Both the position numbers and the translations under genes were made by a program. A stretch of 64,000 nucleotides of DNA from Candidatus Fermentibacter sp. (GTDB lineage: Bacteria; Fermentibacterota; Fermentibacteria; Fermentibacterales; Fermentibacteraceae). Within the stretch, counting starts at the first letter, position 1; every line of letters starts with the position of its first letter. Shown here piece after piece: positions 1 through 8,061 of this stretch. The DNA lies in NCBI GenBank assembly GCA_030373045.1, contig JAUCPW010000047.1:1-64000 (forward strand), written 5' to 3'. Under the pieces are notes generated by a model. That model did not search any database. It saw nothing but the letters and a program-made list of their open reading frames with translations, and had not been told where the DNA came from.

Positions 1-33
1 GGGGGGGGGGCGCCCCGCCCCCCCCCCCCCCCG
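1..33. other. Low-complexity G/C run at the window edge
   Basis: The first 33 bases contain only G and C: ten G, then cgcccc, then a long C run. Nothing comparable occurs elsewhere in the window. It sits exactly at the edge, just beyond the stop codon of the first gene. It is most simply a homopolymer artefact at a contig end. A natural G-rich tract or the stem of a terminator cannot be excluded. Confidence 0.5.
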
Positions 34-53
34 CTATTTCCGGCTCCTGGGGA

Positions 54-1136
54 TCAGCCCCCGTACATCTCGAGCATCTGCTCCTGTATCCAGAGAATGG
101 CCTCCGCCAGCGTGGCGACGTCGATCCCATGGCCGCCCTCGAACTCCGCCATCACCGCGTCGCACCCCAGCGAATCGAACAGGGCGAAGGCCCTTCTGCC
201 CTCGTCGGGCTCCACTATCCTGTCGGAGGTCCCGTGGGCCACGAAGATCCGCAGATCCCTCGAAGACGGCGGTGCGGAGAGGAACGGCCCGGGATCCTCG
301 ACGTAGCCGCCGAAGCCGATGACACCATCTACGATCCCCGCGTTCTCGAAGCCCGCGAGGAACGCGAGCGCGGCCCCCTGGGAGAAGCCCAGGAGCCAGG
401 TCGACGAGGGAGCGAAGGCGGCCTGCATCTGGAGAGCCGTGTTCCTCACCAGGAGAGACGAGAGCTCGATGGATCCGGCATAGGACATGGTGTCGGCGTC
501 GGACCACGTCGACCAGCTGAACGCGTCCTCCCCGCCGGCCGAAATCGAGTATGGCGCCTCGGGGACGGCGAAGATGAACCCCGGGGATTCGATCCTGCCG
601 TAGAGTCCGAGGAAGTCGGCCGCATTCCCGCCGTACCCGTGGAGTCCGATGACCAGGGGATACGCAGCCCCGGGGGTGTAGTCGGCCGGCAGGAGCACCC
701 TCACCGGGACGAGGCTCGGGACCTCGACCATGAACTCCATCCCGGCCCTGTCTTCGCTCGAGACGGCCATGAGGCTGTCGAGCACGGAGGAGAACGAGGC
801 GTCGTCACGCACCAGGTCGAAGTCGGGGTCTTCCGAGGCGAACCCGGCATCGTCGAATCCGGCTGCGGCAGCAGCCCTCAGGTAGGCTGCCGACATCCCG
901 GCGTCGCCCATCAGGCCGAAGCAGCAAGCTGCGTTGTAGATCGCAGTGGAGTTTCCCGTGTCGTGCCTCAGGAGCTCTACATACGCAGATGCCGCCGTCT
1001 CCCAGTCGGACGCGTCATAGGCATCCCTGGCGGCCGTCTCCAGCGAATCCAGGTCCACCGAGAGGAATGCCCCGCCCGTGGGGTCGATATCCGAAGATCC
1101 CGCAACCACCGCTGCCAAGACGAGGGTCAGGATCAT
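54..1136 (-). CDS. Exported alpha/beta hydrolase (phospholipase/carboxylesterase type) with TPR-like N-terminal part
   Basis: This 360-residue protein begins with a short hydrophobic signal-like segment (MILTLVLAAVVAGSS). Residues 30-100 resemble TPR helices (AARDAYDASDWETAASAYVEL). The rest is an alpha/beta hydrolase of the polyhydroxybutyrate depolymerase/phospholipase-carboxylesterase group. Visible elements are the oxyanion-hole motif GLHGYGG (about 164-170), the nucleophile elbow GFSQGAA (about 249-255), a candidate acid in SDRIVEP and the catalytic histidine in EGGHGID. It probably hydrolyses an ester outside the cytoplasm; the substrate is unknown. The ATG has a GGAGGAG ribosome binding site. 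It follows the oxidoreductase genes after about 55 bases and may be co-transcribed. Confidence 0.8.
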   Translation of the reverse strand: MILTLVLAAVVAGSSDIDPTGGAFLSVDLDSLETAARDAYDASDWETAASAYVELLRHDTGNSTAIYNAACCFGLMGDAGMSAAYLRAAAAAGFDDAGFASEDPDFDLVRDDASFSSVLDSLMAVSSEDRAGMEFMVEVPSLVPVRVLLPADYTPGAAYPLVIGLHGYGGNAADFLGLYGRIESPGFIFAVPEAPYSISAGGEDAFSWSTWSDADTMSYAGSIELSSLLVRNTALQMQAAFAPSSTWLLGFSQGAALAFLAGFENAGIVDGVIGFGGYVEDPGPFLSAPPSSRDLRIFVAHGTSDRIVEPDEGRRAFALFDSLGCDAVMAEFEGGHGIDVATLAEAILWIQEQMLEMYGG

Positions 1137-1192
1137 CTCTCCTCCATGCCTGCTCCGGGCAGGGCCCGGACGGGCGGCATCGGGCGCGGCCT

Positions 1193-1390
1193 TCAGCCGC
1201 CGCTCATCAGGTGCATGACGTCTACATCGGAACCATCGGGAACCTGCGCCTCTGCGTAGTCGCCCCTGGGCACGAGACGGCCGTCGATCCTGACGACGAG
1301 GAGAGGGAAGGTGAACCGCCTCTCCTCGAGGACGTCCCTCACCGTCATCCCCTCTCGCCAGGGGTGGGGGGAACCGTTCACGGTGATCAT
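1193..1390 (-). CDS. ThiS/MoaD-like ubiquitin-fold sulfur carrier, partner of the adjacent oxidoreductase
   Basis: A 65-residue protein starting MITVNGSPHPWREGMTVRDV and ending SGG. Its length, the hydrophobic beta-grasp pattern and the C-terminal di-glycine are those of the ThiS/MoaD family. In that family the terminal glycine is adenylylated and then thiocarboxylated to donate sulfur to molybdopterin or thiazole. The ATG overlaps the oxidoreductase stop as ATGA, so the two are translationally coupled. Together with the ThiF-like gene at 4198 this suggests the sulfur is used for the tungsto/molybdopterin of the neighbouring enzyme. The family call is firm; the dedicated partner role is inference. 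Confidence 0.8.
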   Translation of the reverse strand: MITVNGSPHPWREGMTVRDVLEERRFTFPLLVVRIDGRLVPRGDYAEAQVPDGSDVDVMHLMSGG

Positions 1391-3558
1391 TCCAGGAGGG
1401 GTTTCACTACCTCCAGAACCTCGGGATAGTCTATGCCGAGGTCGTGGAGGGTCTCGACGGTCGGCACGCCCTCCCTGGTCCAACCCTTCCTCTTGTAGAC
1501 GGCATCGAGCAGCTTCTCGTACCTGTCCTCGCGGTATGCTCTGAGGGCTGCGACCTTCCCGGGCGTGCCCATGCCGGAAGGGTCGATGCCGACCTGCTCC
1601 TTGAGCTGCTTGTCGTACCTGTCCGCCCGGGACTCGTACTCCTCGACGGTTACCGGACCCATCATCCTGTAGGGCGGCCAGTCGTCGATCCGACGGCCCT
1701 TCCCCATCCTGATGCAGAAGACCTTCTGGAAATTGTAGACCCGCGCCGACTGCCGGATCAGCCCGTCCCTGTCGAGGTCGTTCCCGGTGATCGCCTTGTA
1801 GATCGCGAGATAGTTCTCGACGTGCTCGGGGACCTTGGCGGGCTCGTCGGTGGACGCGTTGTCGGCGGGCTCGATGTCGTTCCACGGGAGCTTGCAGAGG
1901 CCCTGCAGGCCGAACCAGGTCCTGAACATCGGGAAGTAGTAGAGCGCCTCGGCCTTGTCCTCGAATGTCGGGATCCTGTTGTTCACCATGTCCATGAAGA
2001 TGAGCCAGGCCTCGTCGTGCTGGGGGCCCTTGAGGGCCATGCTGTAGCCGCCCTGCTGCGCGAGGGACTCCTTCGACACGTACTGGGAGTACTCGAGCCC
2101 CTTGCACTCGCAGCCGATGTCCTGCAGGAGCTTCGGATCGGCTCCGTAGTGCTCCGCGAAGTACTTCTTCATCCCGCGGACGCCGAGGCCGGCCACCAGG
2201 CCGAATCCCTCCCCTCTGCCGATCCTGTGGAGCAGCTCTAGCACTGCCGGGCCGTTGCCCCAGGTCATCTCGAGCCCGCCGGTGCGGGTGGAGTCGAGCA
2301 CGCCCTTCTCCCAGCATTCCATGACGAAGGCCGTGGAAGTGCCGAAGGAGATGGTGTCGAGCCCGTAGGTGTCGCAGTAGAAGTTCAGCTCCATCACGAC
2401 CCTGGGATCATAGACCCCGATGTTCGAGCCGCATCCGGCCACCGTTTCGTACTCTGGCCCGTCGACCGTGACCTTGTGCCCCCTGTAGGGCCCTGTCGCC
2501 AGTTCGAACCCGTCGGCGGCCTTGGCGCAGGCCATGGTGCAGCCGTACCAGCAGCCGTCTGGGAGGCCGTGGGTGACCATGGCGGAGAAGGCATGGGAGT
2601 CGAGGCCGGGAGAATCGGGGCTGCTGCCGAACTTGTAGTTGCGGGTCGGGAGGAGGTCGTATTCGTCCATGATCTCGGTGAGATGGGCCGTCCCGATCTC
2701 CCTCATCCTGCACTGCTGATCGTCGAGGGTGACGATCTCCCTGTGCAGCTTCAATCCCGTCTCCTGGAGGCCGGCCAGGTCGGCCGGATTGTTCGAGGAG
2801 ACATCGAGACCGGAATACCTCACGACGAGGGCCTTTATCTTCTTGTCGCGGAAGACGGTCCCTATGCCGCCCCTGCCGGCCTGCTTCAGCCTGGCCACCT
2901 TCCTTCGCTTGTCGTAGAAGGAGAAGTTCAGGCATCCGATGAGGGCATGCTCGGCACCGGTGCCGGCCGACACCGACGAGATGTGCTGTCTGTCCTTCTC
3001 GTCGCGGGAGAACATGGCCACCATCTGCTCCGCGAGGACGTGGCTGTCGACGGCCTCGCCCGGGGCCTCGAAGATGCTTACCACACCATCGTCCCCGTCG
3101 ATGAAGACTATCACGTCCCTGTCGGCCTTGCCCTGAACCTCCAGGGCGTCGAACCCGGCGAACTTCAGGAAGGGCCCGAAGTAGCCCCCGACGTTGCAGT
3201 CTATCGGGATCCCCGTCGTTGGGGAGATGGATACGACGAGGGACTTGCCCGAGCCGGGATAGTTGGTGTTCCCGCAGACCGGCCCCATGGCGATGTTGAT
3301 CTCGTTCTCGGGATCGTCCCACTTCGTCGAGGGGTTCACGGCATCCCACAGGAGCCTCAGGCCGTATCCCTTCCCTCCCGTGAACTTGGCCCTCATGTCG
3401 GCCGAGACCGGCTTCTCGGCGATGCGTCCGTTCCCGACGTTCACATAGAGGGTCCTGTCGTTGTAGCCCCTCACGACAGGCCTCTTCTCGTATCTGAACT
3501 CCGAGACGGGCCGGTGCCCCGCCTCGAGCCCTGCGATGTCGAATCCGCTTTCCGTCAT
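1387..3558 (-). CDS. aor: Aldehyde:ferredoxin oxidoreductase family protein (tungsten/molybdenum bis-pterin enzyme)
   Basis: 723 residues, slightly longer than typical aldehyde ferredoxin oxidoreductases. The N-terminal domain carries the family pattern for pterin binding (KFTGGKGYGLRLLWD, about 59-72; MGPVCGNTNYPGSGK, about 91-105). Ligands for one 4Fe-4S cluster are likely C336, C340 and C344 (CWYGCTMAC) plus a distal cysteine near 555 (GLCKLPW). The first three are spaced Cx3Cx3C, whereas the textbook enzymes have Cx2Cx3C, so this may be a subfamily with a different substrate. These enzymes oxidise aldehydes to carboxylic acids, or run in reverse, with ferredoxin as electron carrier. The start overlaps the ferredoxin stop (ATGA), supporting one operon with the polyferredoxin and the ThiS-like protein. 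Confidence 0.9.
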   Translation of the reverse strand: MTESGFDIAGLEAGHRPVSEFRYEKRPVVRGYNDRTLYVNVGNGRIAEKPVSADMRAKFTGGKGYGLRLLWDAVNPSTKWDDPENEINIAMGPVCGNTNYPGSGKSLVVSISPTTGIPIDCNVGGYFGPFLKFAGFDALEVQGKADRDVIVFIDGDDGVVSIFEAPGEAVDSHVLAEQMVAMFSRDEKDRQHISSVSAGTGAEHALIGCLNFSFYDKRRKVARLKQAGRGGIGTVFRDKKIKALVVRYSGLDVSSNNPADLAGLQETGLKLHREIVTLDDQQCRMREIGTAHLTEIMDEYDLLPTRNYKFGSSPDSPGLDSHAFSAMVTHGLPDGCWYGCTMACAKAADGFELATGPYRGHKVTVDGPEYETVAGCGSNIGVYDPRVVMELNFYCDTYGLDTISFGTSTAFVMECWEKGVLDSTRTGGLEMTWGNGPAVLELLHRIGRGEGFGLVAGLGVRGMKKYFAEHYGADPKLLQDIGCECKGLEYSQYVSKESLAQQGGYSMALKGPQHDEAWLIFMDMVNNRIPTFEDKAEALYYFPMFRTWFGLQGLCKLPWNDIEPADNASTDEPAKVPEHVENYLAIYKAITGNDLDRDGLIRQSARVYNFQKVFCIRMGKGRRIDDWPPYRMMGPVTVEEYESRADRYDKQLKEQVGIDPSGMGTPGKVAALRAYREDRYEKLLDAVYKRKGWTREGVPTVETLHDLGIDYPEVLEVVKPLLE

Positions 3559-3959
3559 GATCTCTCCTCGACTACGATGCCGATCGCTCCAGTGGGGCAT
3601 TTGCGTGCGCAGGCGCCGCAGGCGATGCATTTGAACGGGTTCGCCGACCCGGGATAGTGCCTGATCGCGCCGATGGGGCAGACGGCAACACAGGCGAGGC
3701 ATCCCACACACAGCTTCCTGTCCAGCATCACCACGCCCTGGGACGAGACGGTCAGGGCCTGCACGGGGCATTCGGCGACACAGAGCCTGCAGGTCTGGTC
3801 GCAGACCGTGATCTTCGAGCCGCTATCGGAGGGGGTCACCGAGATGCACGACCGGGCCGGGTCGTCGACCTTGAAGAACAGGGTCGAACAGGCCGTCATG
3901 CAGGCCCCGCACCCGATGCACTTCGAACTGTCGCTGGCGAGTCTCTTCACGGACGGCAC
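3555..3959 (-). CDS. Polyferredoxin electron-transfer subunit with multiple 4Fe-4S motifs
   Basis: From the GTG at 3959, preceded by GGAGG at a 6-base distance, the protein has 134 residues. Upstream in-frame codons exist but look non-coding. Four cysteine groups are visible: CIGCGACMTAC, CDQTCRLCVAECP, CVGCLACVAVCP and CIACGACARKCP. This suggests three to four 4Fe-4S clusters in a ferredoxin/HycB-like fold. It is encoded directly ahead of the aldehyde oxidoreductase with a 4-base overlap and is therefore its likely electron acceptor or relay. Exact cluster number cannot be fixed from sequence alone. Confidence 0.82.
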   Translation of the reverse strand: MPSVKRLASDSSKCIGCGACMTACSTLFFKVDDPARSCISVTPSDSGSKITVCDQTCRLCVAECPVQALTVSSQGVVMLDRKLCVGCLACVAVCPIGAIRHYPGSANPFKCIACGACARKCPTGAIGIVVEERS

Positions 3960-4081
3960 GGCATACCTCCGCTCCCGCGGCGTCTCTGCGCCGGAGGCGA
4001 TGATGGTGTGGACCGAAGGCGCGGAACCTTCCGGGCGGTGGGTCTGTCGCCCGGCGGCTCCGCTTCCGCTATACCGGATCA

Positions 4082-4110
4082 AACCTAGCTTCCGGCGCCG
4101 GATGTGGCAA
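4082..4110 (-). promoter_or_regulatory. Possible promoter of the ferredoxin/oxidoreductase operon
   Basis: On the minus strand TTGCCA (4105-4110) is followed after 17 bases by TAGGTT (4082-4087). This would give a leader of about 115 bases before the GTG at 3959. Both boxes are imperfect. The 238-base gap between the divergent genes at 3959 and 4198 is otherwise without recognised genes. Confidence 0.3.
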
Positions 4111-4197
4111 TACTGTCGGGTCGTCAGCCGTGCAGTACGGTGTCGCGACGGACATGGAGCGCCGGCGGGATCACGGCCGGGCGGCTGGAGGATTCAC

Positions 4198-4905
4198 GTG
4201 GCTCTGGAGAAGGATTCCGGCGAATGGATGGATGCGCTGCCCGGAAGCCCGGGCGGAATCGGTGAAGAGGTCTTCATCGACAACCCGCCCGGCGTGCGCC
4301 GAGCGCTTTCAGCCTCCACCGCGGGCATCGCGGGCGCAGGCGGGATAGGATCGAATGTCGCGATGCTTCTCGCGAGGGCCGGGATCGGCCGTCTCGTGGC
4401 AGTCGACCACGATTTCGTGTCAATGCGCAACCTGAACCGGCAGGCCTATTTCGCCGACCAGGTCGGCATGCCCAAAGTCGAGGCCCTCGCCGAGAACATC
4501 CGCAGGCTGGGAACCGGGACGCAGTTCCGGGCGGTCGCGGAAAGGCTCGTCCCCGGCGGATTCTGCAGATACTTCGAGGGGTGTTCGATACTGATCGAAG
4601 CGCTCGACGATGCGTCGACCAAGGTGCAGGCTCTCGAGGAGTGGCTCACGGAGATGAAAGGGACGCCGATCGTCGCGGTCTCAGGCATTGCAGGCGCGGG
4701 GGATCCCGGCGGGATAAGGACCGAGAGGCACGGATCCGTGATCCTGGTCGGGGACCAGTCGAGCGATCTGTCGCTTGGTACCCTCTCCGCGAGGGTGTCG
4801 CTGGCCGCCTCCATCATGGCCTGCGAAGCGGTGTCCGTCCTGCTGGGGATGTGCCGGGACGATGGCGGGAGCTCGTCGGTTACACGATCTGGATCGGAGG
4901 TATGA
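4198..4905 (+). CDS. ThiF/MoeB-family E1-like adenylyltransferase (ThiF family 2 type)
   Basis: The GTG at 4198, preceded by GGAGG at 6 bases, gives 235 residues. The Rossmann ATP-binding segment GAGGIGSNVAMLLARAGIGR is near residue 45. It is followed by VDHDFVSMRNLNRQAYF, which holds the conserved R-N-x-N-R-Q of E1-like enzymes, and by GMPKVEALAENI. The zinc-binding CxxC pairs of classical MoeB are not seen, and the short form resembles ThiF family 2 of anaerobes. Such enzymes adenylylate the C-terminal glycine of ThiS/MoaD proteins. It is divergent from the operon that contains a ThiS/MoaD-like gene, its probable substrate. Confidence 0.82.
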   Translation: MALEKDSGEWMDALPGSPGGIGEEVFIDNPPGVRRALSASTAGIAGAGGIGSNVAMLLARAGIGRLVAVDHDFVSMRNLNRQAYFADQVGMPKVEALAENIRRLGTGTQFRAVAERLVPGGFCRYFEGCSILIEALDDASTKVQALEEWLTEMKGTPIVAVSGIAGAGDPGGIRTERHGSVILVGDQSSDLSLGTLSARVSLAASIMACEAVSVLLGMCRDDGGSSSVTRSGSEV

Positions 4906-4906
4906 G

Positions 4907-5524
4907 ATGAAGCCCGGAAGGTGCGTCGCGCTGCGCGGCGGCTCCCATGAGTCGAGGCTCGCCTGCGCCGTCTCGATGGCCCGTACGTGTTCGGAGAACG
5001 ACGGGATCACGGTATCCTTCGCCGGAGCCTGGAACAGCACCGGGGATCCCGATCCCTACAACAGCTATCCCTTCGAAAGCCTGACCCTGATCGCGCCGGA
5101 GGCCAGGCTGACGTACGTGCGTCCGGGGATCGATCCGGAGTCCTTCGACGACTACGCCGCGATACCGGCCGATCTGACCCTCGTGGACCTGCCCGGAACG
5201 GACCTGCCCTGGGTGGCGCTCGATGCCGGAGCAGCCATGAAGGGGTGTCTGGCAACCTGGGGGTTCGACTCTCCCGGGTTCCCCAGGCTCGACGGGCTGT
5301 CGCACGGCGTGACGCTCCACCTGCTGGGAATCGCTGCCGGAACCGAAGGCCGCATGGGCAGGAGCGCCCCCATCGGCGGAGTCAGGCTGTGGATCGGTGG
5401 GACGCCGATCCCCCTCTCGGGTTATCCGGGGAGGGTCATCAGCGAAGTGGTGATGGCTCTGGTGGGGACCCTCCACGGAGCCGGTGCGAAGGGGGACGTC
5501 CGCATCGAGGTCGATCGCCCCTGA
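4907..5524 (+). CDS. Uncharacterised protein with a MobB-like C-terminal segment, linked to ThiF
   Basis: A 205-residue protein starting one base after the ThiF-like stop. No family is recognised with certainty. The middle contains DLTLVDLPGTDLPWVALDAG, resembling the acidic/glycine loop of MobB-type P-loop proteins, but a Walker A motif is missing. The C-terminal stretch (VRLWIGGTPIPLSGYPGRV, followed by about 15 hydrophobic residues and TLHGA) resembles the small tail found on many MobB proteins of molybdenum/tungsten cofactor biosynthesis. Its neighbours support a role in cofactor maturation for the aldehyde oxidoreductase. This assignment is tentative. Confidence 0.5.
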   Translation: MKPGRCVALRGGSHESRLACAVSMARTCSENDGITVSFAGAWNSTGDPDPYNSYPFESLTLIAPEARLTYVRPGIDPESFDDYAAIPADLTLVDLPGTDLPWVALDAGAAMKGCLATWGFDSPGFPRLDGLSHGVTLHLLGIAAGTEGRMGRSAPIGGVRLWIGGTPIPLSGYPGRVISEVVMALVGTLHGAGAKGDVRIEVDRP

Positions 5525-5552
5525 CCGCCCCCCGGCCCCGGTTCCCGGCTCC

Positions 5553-5647
5553 CCAGAACGCTTTTGACTCCTTAAACTTTCTCCGATCCCCCCCGACCTG
5601 CTCCAGACGGACAAAGGAGAAAGTTAAAGGAGTTAAAAGCGTTCTGG
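5553..5647. repeat. 32-bp inverted repeat with 31-base spacer
   Basis: The left arm, 5553-5584, and the right arm, 5616-5647, are reverse complements at 30 of 32 positions. In RNA one of the two differences would be a G-U pair. The arms are AT-rich compared with the surroundings and lie in the gap between the convergent genes ending at 5524 and 5698. The stem is far longer than an ordinary terminator and has no trailing U-tract. It could be a miniature inverted-repeat element, a large RNA stem or a protein-binding palindrome. Confidence 0.85.
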
Positions 5648-5655
5648 ATGAAGAA

Positions 5656-5677
5656 GGGGGGCCGGTGAAGGCCCCCC
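5656..5677 (+). terminator. Intrinsic terminator-like hairpin between convergent genes
   Basis: An 8-base perfect G/C stem (5656-5663 with 5670-5677) encloses the loop GGTGAA and is followed by TCTCTAT on the plus strand. It lies 130 bases after the plus-strand gene ending at 5524 and 20 bases from the stop of the minus-strand gene at 5698. It can therefore serve either direction. Confidence 0.6.
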
Positions 5678-5697
5678 TCTCTATCGGATAGCCTGAT

Positions 5698-5922
5698 CTA
5701 CTTCTTGGTCTTGCAGCCGCCGCACTTGCCTACGGTCTTGGGGGCTGCGGCCTTGGCGGGGGCGGCCTCCTTCTTCGCCACCTTGGCGGCTATCTTCTCG
5801 GCCTTCTCCACCTTGTCCGTCTTCACCGCCTTCTCGACCTTCTTGGCTGCGGTCTTAGCCGTCACCTTCGGTTCCTTGGCAGCCTTGACCGGGGCCTTCT
5901 TGGCAACCTTCGCTTCGGCCAT
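5698..5922 (-). CDS. Lysine/alanine-rich histone H1-like protein with a cysteine tail
   Basis: The ATG at 5922, with GGAGGG and GGTGG upstream, gives 74 residues made almost entirely of K, A, V, E, P and T (KVAKKAPVKAAKEPKVTAKT). The repeats resemble the AKKA/PAKAA tails of bacterial histone H1-like proteins, so nucleic-acid binding or nucleoid compaction is likely. The last residues, GKCGGCKTKK, add a CxxC pair not usual in such proteins and possibly metal-binding or redox-active. It has its own strong promoter at 5979-6006. Confidence 0.65.
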   Translation of the reverse strand: MAEAKVAKKAPVKAAKEPKVTAKTAAKKVEKAVKTDKVEKAEKIAAKVAKKEAAPAKAAAPKTVGKCGGCKTKK

Positions 5923-5978
5923 CTCCACCCTCCAGAGCGGAACGAACAGACCGGCCCGGAGCACCCGGGCTTGATGGT

Positions 5979-6006
5979 AAATTACGGTCCTGTAGAGATA
6001 TGTCAA
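5979..6006 (-). promoter_or_regulatory. Sigma70-type promoter of the histone-like gene
   Basis: On the minus strand TTGACA (6001-6006) precedes TAATTT (5979-5984) with a 16-base spacer. The -35 box lies 13 bases after the stop of the V-ATPase subunit D gene. The roughly 50-base leader contains a GCCCGG/CCGGGC hairpin before the ribosome binding site. Confidence 0.6.
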
Positions 6007-6019
6007 TCAAACCAGGCGC

Positions 6020-6670
6020 TCAGGACGGCCCTCCGGGCCTCGCGGCCTCCCGCTTCTGCTCGGCCATCTTCTTGACTTTCATCAACCTGGTGAGATTTCC
6101 CCGCTCTATCTCTTCGAGCTTCAGCCTGATCGCGGACACGGCGCCCTCCAGCTCGGGGATGAGGATGTACTCCAGGGCGTTGACCCTCCGCCTGGTCCTG
6201 TCGATCTCGGACGCGAGTATCCCTATCGCCTTCTCCTGCCCGGCGAGGCGGACTATCCCGGGCAGCACGCGGGCGAACACCTCGAGGGATGCATCCAGCT
6301 CGGGCGTGGTGTCGAGCATGCCGTAGTTGTGGATGCCGCCCTCCATCGTGACGTCGAAGACCGGCAGCGTCAGGTTCATCACCTTGCGGGTGGAGCTCTT
6401 CACGACCGCGACGGCCCCGGGGTAGTCGAGTGCGTCGGACAGGGCTTCCCGCCTCATCGAGGCCCTCGCGAACATGAACTCCCTGTAGGCCTCGCGGAGT
6501 TCGGCCTCGATCCTCTGACGGGCGCCCATGTACTCGGCGATGAGGATCTTGAACTGCCTCATCAGCTCGTCGAGCTTGTCCTTCAGGAGCTTGTGCCCCC
6601 TCCGCGCGAGGGCCGCCCTCTTGCGGAGCTGCTGGAGCTCCATCCGGGTAGCCCTGACGACGACCGCCAT
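6020..6670 (-). CDS. atpD: V-type ATPase subunit D (central stalk)
   Basis: 216 residues starting [32 protein letters not shown], the hallmark N-terminus of A/V-ATPase subunit D with the conserved K(R)-L-K-D-K segment. The two long terminal helices needed for the rotor shaft are evident. It is the last gene of the ATPase operon. Its ATG overlaps the subunit B stop as TGATG. It couples ring rotation to catalysis in A3B3. Confidence 0.95.
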   Translation of the reverse strand: MAVVVRATRMELQQLRKRAALARRGHKLLKDKLDELMRQFKILIAEYMGARQRIEAELREAYREFMFARASMRREALSDALDYPGAVAVVKSSTRKVMNLTLPVFDVTMEGGIHNYGMLDTTPELDASLEVFARVLPGIVRLAGQEKAIGILASEIDRTRRRVNALEYILIPELEGAVSAIRLKLEEIERGNLTRLMKVKKMAEQKREAARPGGPS

Positions 6671-8061
6671 CAGGCGCCTTCCCCGGCCGGCCAGTACCTG
6701 TCGAGGTACTCGGGCCTGATCCTCTTCATCTCCTCCCTCGGAAGGAGCTTGAGGAGATCCCACCCGAGATCGAGCGTCTCCTCTATCGTGCGGTTCTCGC
6801 CCTCTTCCTGGCTGATGTACCGCCTCTCGTACTCCTCGGCGAAGCGCAGGTAGTCCTGGTCCAGGGGGCTGAGGGCGGCCGTGCCGAGGATGACCGCGAG
6901 TTCCCGGGCGTTCTTCCCTGCCGAGTAGGCCGCCATGAGCTGGTTGAAGAGGTCGGCGTGGTCTTCGCGGGTCTTGCCGCGTCCGATTCCCTTGTCCTTC
7001 AGCCTCGAGAGCGACTCCATCACGTCCATGGGCGGGTAGACGCCCCTCTTGTGCAGCTCCCTGTTGAGGATGAGCTGTCCCTCGGTGATGTATCCGGTCA
7101 GGTCGGGAATCGGATGGGTCTTGTCGTCCTCGGGCATCGTCAGGATCGGTATCTGCGTGATGGAACCCCTGCGCCCCTTCACCCGGCCTGCCCTTTCGTA
7201 GATCGTCGAGAGGTCGGTGTAGAGGTAGCCGGGGTAGCCCCGCCGCCCGGGGACCTCGCGGCGCGCGGCCGAGATCTCGCGCAGGGCGTCGCAGTAGTTC
7301 GTCATGTCGGTCAGGATGACCAGGATGTGCATGTCCTTCTCGTACGCCAGGTACTCCGCCGCCGTCAGGGCCAGCCTCGGCGTGGCGATCCTCTCGATCG
7401 CCGGGTCGTCGGCCAGGTTCAGGAAGACCACGGCCCTGTCCATGGCGCCCGTCGACTTGAAGTCGCGGATGAAGTAGTCCGCCTCCTCGAACGTGATGCC
7501 CAGTGCGGCGAAGACCACGGCGAAGCTCTCTCCCTCGCCGAGCACCCTGGCCTGCCGCGCGATCTGGGCGGCAACCGCCGAGTGGGGCAGGCCGCTGGCG
7601 CTGAAGACGGGCAGCTTCTGCCCGCGAACGAGGGTGTTGATCCCGTCGATCGAGCTCAGCCCTGTCTGGATGAACTCCGCGGGATAGTCCCTCGCGTACG
7701 GGTTGAGCGGGGATCCGTTGATGTTGATCATCCTGTCGGGCACGACGGGAGGCGAAGTGTCGAACGGAGCCCTCGGGCGGCCCTGCCCGTCGAACACCCT
7801 GCCCAGCATCGTCTCCGAGACCCCCAGCTCGACGCTCTTCCCGAGGAACCTCACGACGCTCTGCGTAATCCCGACTCCGCTGGAGCCCTCGAAGAGCTGC
7901 ACGAGGGCCATCGCCCCGTTGACCTCGAGCACCCTGCCGTGGCGGATCGTGCCGTCGGGGAGCTCTATCTCGGCCAGTTCCTCGTACGTGACGCCAGACA
8001 CGTTCTCCACGAACATCAGCGGGCCTGCGATCTCGACTGTGGTTCTGTACTCGCGGATCAT
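6670..8061 (-). CDS. atpB: V-type ATPase subunit B (non-catalytic)
   Basis: 463 residues, the usual length. It has the family motifs [51 protein letters not shown] and [13 protein letters not shown]. It lacks a true P-loop, as expected for the regulatory B subunit, where GLPHS replaces the Walker A. It alternates with A subunits in the A3B3 hexamer. Translational coupling with A and D occurs through TGATG overlaps at both ends. Confidence 0.96.
   Translation of the reverse strand: MIREYRTTVEIAGPLMFVENVSGVTYEELAEIELPDGTIRHGRVLEVNGAMALVQLFEGSSGVGITQSVVRFLGKSVELGVSETMLGRVFDGQGRPRAPFDTSPPVVPDRMININGSPLNPYARDYPAEFIQTGLSSIDGINTLVRGQKLPVFSASGLPHSAVAAQIARQARVLGEGESFAVVFAALGITFEEADYFIRDFKSTGAMDRAVVFLNLADDPAIERIATPRLALTAAEYLAYEKDMHILVILTDMTNYCDALREISAARREVPGRRGYPGYLYTDLSTIYERAGRVKGRRGSITQIPILTMPEDDKTHPIPDLTGYITEGQLILNRELHKRGVYPPMDVMESLSRLKDKGIGRGKTREDHADLFNQLMAAYSAGKNARELAVILGTAALSPLDQDYLRFAEEYERRYISQEEGENRTIEETLDLGWDLLKLLPREEMKRIRPEYLDRYWPAGEGA

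Noticed and set aside
129-1259. Long plus-strand open frame opposite the alpha/beta hydrolase
   Set aside because: It is the high-GC shadow of the real minus-strand gene, which has clear hydrolase motifs and a ribosome binding site; the plus-strand product resembles nothing.
3959-4082. N-terminal extension of the polyferredoxin up to 4082
   Set aside because: The extra 41 residues have no family similarity, and a GTG at 3959 has a well-placed GGAGG.
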